Source: Rickettsiella sp.
GTDB lineage: Bacteria > Pseudomonadota > Gammaproteobacteria > Diplorickettsiales > Diplorickettsiaceae
NCBI GenBank assembly: GCA_031119195.1
Contig: JAVHYG010000046.1
Location: 1 to 11,569, forward strand
Direction of reading: 5' to 3'
Length of the DNA: 11,569 bases
Position 1 is the first letter of the stretch; every line of letters begins with the position of its first letter. The translations under genes were made by a program, and so were the position numbers. This document shows, one piece after another, positions 7,673 through 11,569 of the stretch. Below the pieces are notes generated by a model. It ran no database searches, was not told the origin of the DNA, and saw only the letters and a program-made list of their open reading frames with translations.

Positions 7673-7798
7673 ATGGCAATAAATATTAAACAAGTATTTA
7701 ATCTCAGTGGAACAAAACTTCAAGCTCTAGAAAACAATCCCACTGAGAAACATAGCGATCGAAGTCACGAGTACTATATACTGTTCTTCTATATTTAA
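7673..7798 (+). CDS. Possible 41-residue small ORF in the leader of the orphan gene
   Basis: An ATG at 7673 opens 41 codons ending TAA at 7798, 15 nt before the next start codon. It begins M-A-I-N-I-K-Q-V-F and has a hydrophobic, aromatic C-terminal end (Y-Y-I-L-F-F-Y-I). It lies about 10 nt after the predicted transcription start and has no Shine-Dalgarno sequence. It spans the 9-bp inverted repeat at 7702-7747. It could be a leader peptide, a gene remnant or chance; I lean towards chance or a remnant. Confidence 0.15.
   Translation: MAINIKQVFNLSGTKLQALENNPTEKHSDRSHEYYILFFYI
7702..7747. repeat. 9-bp perfect inverted repeat with a 28-nt loop
   Basis: TCTCAGTGG (7702-7710) and its exact reverse complement CCACTGAGA (7739-7747) flank a 28-nt A-rich spacer. 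There is no following T-run, so it does not look like a rho-independent terminator. It lies in the leader of the next gene; possible roles are mRNA structure, an operator, or the ends of a degraded small element. Confidence 0.45.
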
Positions 7799-7813
7799 AT
7801 ATAAGAGGTTAAT

Positions 7814-8413
7814 ATGCGCGTTAAATTAAATTTAACCGAAGAAGATAAAAAAGCTCTTGCTAATGCAATGAGTTTTATACATACAAAGAAAGAAATCTCA
7901 ATGATATGGATGATACGACAATTTCTATTTAAATTCTTTGAGAAGTTAGAATTAAAGCAAACGCAAGCTCTGTCAGAATTAAAGCAAGCAATGAATAGTC
8001 GAGCCAAAGAATTAGACTATGTCGATGAGAAAGTTTCTTTAGAAGAATGCAACCTTGTCGATTATCCTGTTGTTATTGCTCCAAACAATCTTAAAGGTTC
8101 GATACTAGAACTAACCGGTAGTCCAGATGAACCAAAAGCGCTTTGCTTAAAATTAGAAGCAAGTTATAAAAAAATTACTGGAAAAGAGGCAGAGAAAATT
8201 ACTTATGAAGATAGCAACAAACTTCCTGAATATCTTAAAGGTACATTGGCTACTAGAACTTTTCCTTGTACAATTACTTATTTCCGATTTGATAATGAAG
8301 AACAACAAAACGAATTTAAAAAAATGGCTGATTCATTAATCAATAAAGAAAAGTCGGAAAATACACAAAATTCAGAATATAAATCAGAAGCCCCTAGACC
8401 TAAATTTCGCTGA
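7814..8413 (+). CDS. Hypothetical protein, 199 residues; no recognised family
   Basis: I do not recognise this protein. It starts at an ATG with AAGAGG 5 nt upstream, directly after a 14-bp perfect palindrome (7790-7803). No signal peptide is visible. Residues 1-75 look helical: a charged stretch, one strongly hydrophobic/aromatic amphipathic segment (about 29-44, I-W-M-I-R-Q-F-L-F-K-F-F), then Gln/Glu/Lys-rich helix with coiled-coil character to about residue 70. Residues 80-165 look like a mixed alpha/beta domain with two Cys (about 79 and 111) and a third near 151. The last ~35 residues are hydrophilic and rich in Glu, Lys, Asn and Ser, ending P-R-P-K-F-R. Such a tail would be compatible with a Dot/Icm-type secretion signal, but this is inference. 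It has its own likely promoter and is isolated between nrdB and an AT-rich gap. It is probably a genuine lineage-specific gene. Confidence 0.7.
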   Translation: MRVKLNLTEEDKKALANAMSFIHTKKEISMIWMIRQFLFKFFEKLELKQTQALSELKQAMNSRAKELDYVDEKVSLEECNLVDYPVVIAPNNLKGSILELTGSPDEPKALCLKLEASYKKITGKEAEKITYEDSNKLPEYLKGTLATRTFPCTITYFRFDNEEQQNEFKKMADSLINKEKSENTQNSEYKSEAPRPKFR

Positions 8414-8558
8414 TAACATAGAGAATTTTTTTTATCGCACCAAAAAATAGTAGCATCGTGTGGAATATCTAACAAAAAAATATATAGTTAAGTTATAAAA
8501 TAAAGTTTTTATAATAGATTTATCTTTAGTTACATAAATTATATTTGTCTTTACTTGA

Positions 8559-8576
8559 AACTTATAAATATAAGTT
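8559..8576. repeat. 18-bp operator-like palindrome
   Basis: AACTTATA (8559-8566), AA, TATAAGTT (8569-8576) is a perfect 8-bp inverted repeat with a 2-bp centre. It contains two C/G pairs, so it is more specific than the surrounding pure A/T palindromes. It could be a dimeric regulator site; nothing links it to a known regulator. Confidence 0.3.
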
Positions 8577-8624
8577 ATTACAAAAAGGTTTATAAAATAG
8601 TTTCCTCTCCCATTTTAAAAAATT

Positions 8625-8644
8625 TTAATATTTATGTTAATATT
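8625..8644 (+). promoter_or_regulatory. Tandem TTAATATT direct repeat (PmrA-box-like)
   Basis: Two identical TTAATATT octamers start at 8625 and 8637, a period of 12 bp. The PmrA element of Legionella and Coxiella effector genes is cTTAATatT-N2-cTTAATatT, a period of 11, so the core matches but the spacing is off by one. It sits about 205 bp upstream of the amidase-like gene, far for a promoter-proximal activator site. The DNA is about 14% GC here, so chance occurrence is likely. Confidence 0.15.
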
Positions 8645-8850
8645 AAGCTGCTTAAATCACTTCATTTCTAAATTTTTTAAAATTGTATTAAATTGATTTA
8701 CAAAAAATACTTTATTTTTTTCAAATTTTTAATATAAAAATTTATCCAATTTAATTAAATTAATATTTAGAAAAAACATAAAAAAATTGATTTTTATTTA
8801 ATTTGATCGTAAAGTTATTTTTTTAAAATTTTTAATAAGGATATAAAAAC

Positions 8851-9795
8851 ATGCCAGAAATCTATTTTAAACCCAGACCAGAAAGTGTAAAACCCAGTTG
8901 TGTAGTAGTAACCTATTCTGTTACAAATAATACTGAAGATGCTATAAAAACACTTCGTCAAAATGGTACCAGTGTACATTATATAATTGAGAAAAATGGT
9001 TCGCTAAAACAACTTTCTCTTAGTCATGGAAATGAAATACTCGAATATATAGATGATTCTCCTGAACAACAACGTCCTCTTGAAGAAGTACAAACCTTTT
9101 ATGCCGGTAAAAGTAGCTGGAGAGGAAAAGAAAGCGTTAACGGCTATGGTATAGGTATAATGTATATCAATGATGCGAAAAGTGACATCACAAGCGAACA
9201 AATAAAAACAACACTAGAATTATTGAATCGAATTCGTATAAAAAACTATCCTGAAATGGATTTTCAAAGAAACTTAGTATCACTTGGCGAAGTTGCTGCA
9301 AAACATATTGCACTTAAAAATTTATTAAATTATCAAGAGCTCGCGACATGTGGTTTCGGCCAATTTATAGAAACTACACAAGAACAACGCGATAACATAT
9401 TAATAACAGAAGATACCTCAGCAGAGAAAATCTCTGAACTGCAAAAAAATTTAAAAGCGTGGGGTTATGATATTGAAGTCAATGGGAAATGGAAATGGGA
9501 AGATAATGACCCTGAAGCTAAGGATCCTAATAAAAAATACAAATCCACAGAGTTTTGGGTTAGTAAATTTAACAGTCGTTATGTTCCTGATGCGGAACCA
9601 GACCAAGCTGTGGTCATTAAACCAGCTGCTAATTGGACTGAAGCAGACGCTATTGTTTTAAGCAGAATTTTAGAAAAAAATCTGGCAAAAAAAGAAATAC
9701 TTACATCTAATTTCTTTGCAGCGCTTAGTAACAACGACAACACTTCTTCAAGTAATCAAGAAACTTCTTCTTTTACGAAAAGTCTTTCCAAGTAA
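8851..9795 (+). CDS. AmiD-like amidase-fold protein with all catalytic residues lost (pseudoenzyme)
   Basis: The 314-residue product follows the layout of E. coli AmiD: an Amidase_2 (N-acetylmuramoyl-L-alanine amidase, PGRP-type) fold at about 15-173, then a peptidoglycan-binding-like domain at about 194-278. Framework motifs align clearly: S-V-H-Y-I-I (41-46), A-G-K-S-S-W-R-G (85-92), N-G-Y-G-I-G-I (97-103), Y-Q-E-L-A-x-x-G-F-G (161-170), then L-Q-x-x-L-x-x-W-G-Y (197-206) and the F-W-V-S-K-F helix (235-240). The zinc ligands H, H and D of AmiD correspond to Thr21, Leu145 and Ala154, and the catalytic Glu to Met104; the W-H-A-G His is Tyr84. It should therefore not hydrolyse peptidoglycan, though it might bind it. 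There is no signal peptide or lipobox, unlike AmiD, and the tail is Ser/Thr/Asn-rich, suggesting a cytosolic or specially secreted protein. The ATG has TAAGGAT upstream, and a strong terminator follows. Fold assignment is fairly sure, biological role unknown. Confidence 0.8.
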   Translation: MPEIYFKPRPESVKPSCVVVTYSVTNNTEDAIKTLRQNGTSVHYIIEKNGSLKQLSLSHGNEILEYIDDSPEQQRPLEEVQTFYAGKSSWRGKESVNGYGIGIMYINDAKSDITSEQIKTTLELLNRIRIKNYPEMDFQRNLVSLGEVAAKHIALKNLLNYQELATCGFGQFIETTQEQRDNILITEDTSAEKISELQKNLKAWGYDIEVNGKWKWEDNDPEAKDPNKKYKSTEFWVSKFNSRYVPDAEPDQAVVIKPAANWTEADAIVLSRILEKNLAKKEILTSNFFAALSNNDNTSSSNQETSSFTKSLSK

Positions 9796-9804
9796 CACTA
9801 TAGA

Positions 9805-9838
9805 TTAAAACGTGCTGTTGGATAACAGCACGTTTTAA
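9805..9838. terminator. Bidirectional rho-independent terminator
   Basis: A perfect 15-bp inverted repeat (9805-9819 and 9824-9838) with a GGAT loop has a GC-rich core (CGTGCTG) flanked by A and T runs on both sides. It lies 9 nt after the stop of the amidase-like gene and 16 nt beyond the stop of the oppositely oriented permease gene, so it can end transcripts from both directions. Confidence 0.92.
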
Positions 9839-9854
9839 ATTTCCTTAAATTTTT

Positions 9855-10670
9855 TCATTTTGTGATAATGCTTAAAAAATAAGTCAACCCCGTTAATGTA
9901 CTGATCCAAAAAGGAATAGGCCAATCCGTAATAAACGCTAAAATAATACCTACCCAAACAAGCAAAACACCTAAAAAAATTGTTAATGATAATCCACTTG
10001 CCAATCGATGTGTCCAGTTTAAAGCGGCTGCAGCGGGCCCTATCAACAAGGTAAATACTAACAATATACCCACTACCTGACTTGCTATAGTGACTGCAAC
10101 AGCTGCAATAATCATAAATAAAATAGAAATAAAAGAAAGAGATACACCCTTAGCTTCTGCTAATTCCGGTTCTAAACTTGAAAATAATAAAGGTCTAGCT
10201 ATCAAACCCAATGCTATTAAACTCACAACACAACACAATAACATTACCTTTATTAAATGTGGCGAAACGCCTAAAAGATTACCAAATAAAATAGTCATCG
10301 CTTGAGCAGCATAATTCATATAAAAATGTAAAAATAGAACTCCTAATCCTAGAGCAAACGCTAAAACGACACCAATCGCGACATCGCTTTTACTCATTCT
10401 ATGGCCTAAACCACCCATTCCTACCGCGGCCATTACCGTTAATAATAATTGTCCTGTTAATGGACTTAAACCTATTAAACCAGCACCGGTTGCACCAGCA
10501 AAGCCAATATGTCCTAAGGCATGTCCTGCAAAAGCAAGACGCCGAATAACTAAAAAATAACCTACAACGCCAGCAAGAATTGCAGCAATCGTTCCTGCAA
10601 TAAGTGCATTGCGTAGAAAATCATACTTAAACAGAGAAATGATCAAGATCGGGCCTGCAGTGGTTAACAT
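9855..10670 (-). CDS. Zinc/manganese-type ABC transporter permease (ABC-3 family, ZnuB-like)
   Basis: This 271-residue, highly hydrophobic inner-membrane protein has about seven to eight predicted membrane helices, the size and layout of ABC-3 permeases that import Zn, Mn or Fe with a periplasmic binding protein and an ATPase. The N-terminal F-L-R-N-A-L-I-A-G and the R-R-L-A-F-A-G-H-A-L-G-H-I-G-F-A-G block (43-59) are family hallmarks. Many relatives have G-D-A-L-S-H where this protein has G-H-A-L-G-H. A central E-P-E-L-A-E-A-K-G-V stretch forms the cytoplasmic coupling region contacting the ATPase. It overlaps the 3' end of the ATPase gene by 44 nt, so translation is coupled; there is no strong Shine-Dalgarno sequence, and a TTG at residue 9 is an alternative start. 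Zn versus Mn cannot be decided from the sequence, hence no symbol. The bidirectional hairpin ends the transcript. Confidence 0.88.
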   Translation of the reverse strand: MLTTAGPILIISLFKYDFLRNALIAGTIAAILAGVVGYFLVIRRLAFAGHALGHIGFAGATGAGLIGLSPLTGQLLLTVMAAVGMGGLGHRMSKSDVAIGVVLAFALGLGVLFLHFYMNYAAQAMTILFGNLLGVSPHLIKVMLLCCVVSLIALGLIARPLLFSSLEPELAEAKGVSLSFISILFMIIAAVAVTIASQVVGILLVFTLLIGPAAAALNWTHRLASGLSLTIFLGVLLVWVGIILAFITDWPIPFWISTLTGLTYFLSIITK

Positions 10671-11502
10671 GCTGATGGAATCCAGTTTCTTTATTTATTA
10701 CAAAAAGTTGTTGTTCGTAGCGAATAACGTGAATCTCTTTATTATAAAGCTCACTCAGTTTTTCACTGGTAATTATTTCATTCACAAAACCCATAACCGC
10801 TTTTCCCTCCGCCAGATAAAGCACTCTATCGACACAACGCAAAAGAGGGTTAATATCATGCGAAGTAAATAATACCGTTATACCTAATTCCAAACGAATA
10901 GTATTGATTAATGTTACTAAATTTTCCTGATAATAAGGATCAAGATTCATTAAAGGTTCATCCAATAACAAAATCTTAGGTTTATTTAACAAAGCCTGTG
11001 CCAATAATAAGCGTTGACGCTCACCTCCTGATAGAAGGATGTAGGGCCTCTTCATTAATTTTTCAGCTTTTACTAAAGCAACAACCCGTGCTATCTCCTG
11101 TTTCTGTTGCACCGTCAAAATGGGTAGGCCCCACTTAAATCCATTTAAATTAGCTGATAACCAAGCCTCGGCATCCAACAAACTGTTGGTTAAATGCTGT
11201 CGTACTTGTGGCATATAACCTATTAAAGGCGAACCTTTTTGTACAGGTTGATCGAAAAGTAAAATTTGACCTGCTCTTATAGGAATTAACCCCAATATGG
11301 CACGTAATAGAGTGCTTTTACCCGCACCGTTAGTTCCCAATATGGCGATAAACTCCCCTATTTTAATGTTCGCCGTAAAATCACGAAAAAGAGAAAGCTC
11401 TCCATAAGCCAGACTAAGTTGCTTAATATTAATAGCATGCACTTGACTTTCGCTAAGCAAATTAAATTTATTTGGCATCGTTAGCTTGTCTTCCGTCAAC
11501 AT
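10627..11502 (-). CDS. Metal ABC transporter ATP-binding protein (ZnuC-like)
   Basis: This cytoplasmic ATPase subunit drives the downstream permease. All nucleotide-binding motifs are present: Walker A G-T-N-G-A-G-K-S-T (56-64), Q-loop Gln99 (Y-M-P-Q), signature L-S-G-G-E (157-161), Walker B I-L-L-L-D-E-P with Asp181 and Glu182, D-loop near Asp188, and switch His215 (T-S-H-D). Placement next to an ABC-3 permease assigns it to Zn/Mn import. Residues beyond about 245 form a C-terminal extension without a recognised motif. The start is uncertain: the ATG at 11502 has no Shine-Dalgarno, while the ATG at 11478 (residue 9) has GGAAG 11 nt upstream and overlaps the preceding frame's stop by 11 nt, which favours coupled initiation there. 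The ABC domain itself begins near residue 24, so either start gives a complete enzyme. Confidence 0.9.
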   Translation of the reverse strand: MLTEDKLTMPNKFNLLSESQVHAINIKQLSLAYGELSLFRDFTANIKIGEFIAILGTNGAGKSTLLRAILGLIPIRAGQILLFDQPVQKGSPLIGYMPQVRQHLTNSLLDAEAWLSANLNGFKWGLPILTVQQKQEIARVVALVKAEKLMKRPYILLSGGERQRLLLAQALLNKPKILLLDEPLMNLDPYYQENLVTLINTIRLELGITVLFTSHDINPLLRCVDRVLYLAEGKAVMGFVNEIITSEKLSELYNKEIHVIRYEQQLFVINKETGFHQHVNHCRPDLDHFSV

Positions 11503-11569
11503 TTAACTTTTGTTTTGCAACGTTTCTCAATACCGATTTTATTTCTTTTAATTGATCCATCATCCATAC
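11468..11569 (-). CDS. C-terminal fragment of an upstream gene, cut by the window edge
   Basis: On the minus strand a frame is open from the right edge to a TAA at 11468-11470, giving 33 residues. It starts V-W-M-M-D-Q-L-K-E-I-K and ends R-Q-A-N-D-A-K, and looks like a helical, Lys-rich tail. It overlaps the beginning of the ATPase gene, the arrangement of genes in one operon. The metal-binding protein of the transporter (ZnuA-like) would be a natural candidate given the context, but 33 residues are too few to identify it, and a short free-standing ORF starting at one of the two internal Met codons is also possible. Confidence 0.35.
   Translation of the reverse strand, partial: VWMMDQLKEIKSVLRNVAKQKLNVDGRQANDAK

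Larger units (their letters stand above)
8414..8850. other. 437-bp gene-free, extremely AT-rich intergenic region
   Basis: No coding region is supported here. Counting by hand gives 53 G+C in the 390 bases 8461-8850, about 14%, well below the flanking genes. It contains many A- and T-tracts, an 18-bp palindrome at 8559-8576, an 8-bp AT-only hairpin at 8493-8514, a 14-bp palindrome at 8748-8761, and three copies of TTAATATT (8625, 8637, 8760). A weak promoter for the following gene may be TTGATT (8787-8792) with TAAAGT (8810-8815), spacer 17, but AT-rich DNA gives many false matches. It looks like a long regulatory or silenced region, possibly curved DNA bound by nucleoid proteins. No remnant of a broken gene was recognised. 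Confidence 0.7.

Noticed and set aside
7702..7747. Inverted repeat as the nrdB rho-independent terminator
   Set aside because: The loop is 28 nt, no T-run follows, and the likely promoter of the next gene lies upstream of it.
8278..8475. Minus-strand 65-codon ORF at the end of the orphan gene
   Set aside because: It is mostly antisense to the 199-residue gene and lacks a ribosome binding site.
8493..8514. AT-only hairpin downstream of the 199-residue gene as a terminator
   Set aside because: The 8-bp stem has no G/C pair and no proper T-tract; in DNA of about 14% GC such pairings are expected by chance.
8748..8761. 14-bp palindrome as a regulator site
   Set aside because: It contains only A and T in a near-pure A/T tract; chance is the simpler explanation.
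8851..9795. Annotating this gene as an active N-acetylmuramoyl-L-alanine amidase
   Set aside because: All zinc ligands and the catalytic Glu of AmiD are replaced, so activity cannot be inferred from the fold.
10609..10872. Plus-strand ORF opposite the transporter genes
   Set aside because: It is antisense to two well-supported overlapping genes and has no start signals.

Overview
The window looks like part of the chromosome of an AT-rich, host-associated gammaproteobacterium, most plausibly of the Legionellales/Coxiellaceae (Rickettsiella- or Coxiella-like). This is inferred from three things. The housekeeping proteins resemble Pseudomonas-type homologues (an AlgC-type phosphohexomutase, a double ATP-cone NrdA and its NrdB). 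Coding DNA is AT-rich. Between the conserved genes lie effector-like or orphan genes: an OTU-like protein, an amidase-fold pseudoenzyme and an unrecognised 199-residue protein. No rRNA, tRNA, CRISPR array or insertion sequence was seen.

Layout. (1) Positions 2-1033, + strand: the C-terminal part of a larger protein with an OTU-protease-like segment; its 5' end lies outside the window. (2) Positions 1082-3244, - strand: a two-gene unit, algC then xthA, convergent with the OTU-like gene. (3) Positions 3245-3503: a divergent intergenic region with a probable nrdA promoter between two NrdR-box-like sequences 32 bp apart. (4) Positions 3504-7610, + strand: nrdA and nrdB, the two subunits of an aerobic class I ribonucleotide reductase, separated by 168 bp that can fold into a nested hairpin. 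(5) Positions 7611-9850, + strand: an accessory segment with an unknown 199-residue protein, a 437-bp gap of extreme AT content, and a protein with the full AmiD amidase plus peptidoglycan-binding layout that has lost every catalytic position. It ends in a strong bidirectional terminator. (6) Positions 9855-11569, - strand: a zinc/manganese-type ABC transporter (permease and ATPase, overlapping), preceded by the 3' end of another gene cut by the right edge.

How the parts relate. nrdAB supplies deoxynucleotides under likely NrdR control, xthA repairs abasic sites, algC supplies hexose-1-phosphates for envelope sugars, and the ABC genes import a divalent metal. The three accessory proteins have no obvious metabolic link to these. 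Their character (deubiquitinase-like fold, dead peptidoglycan amidase/PGRP fold, orphan with hydrophilic tail) fits secreted host-interaction proteins, but secretion is inference.

The strongest unusual observation is the degenerate AmiD-like protein at 8851-9795. Next come the NrdR-box pair, the edge-truncated OTU-like protein and the structured, very AT-rich DNA around the orphan genes.
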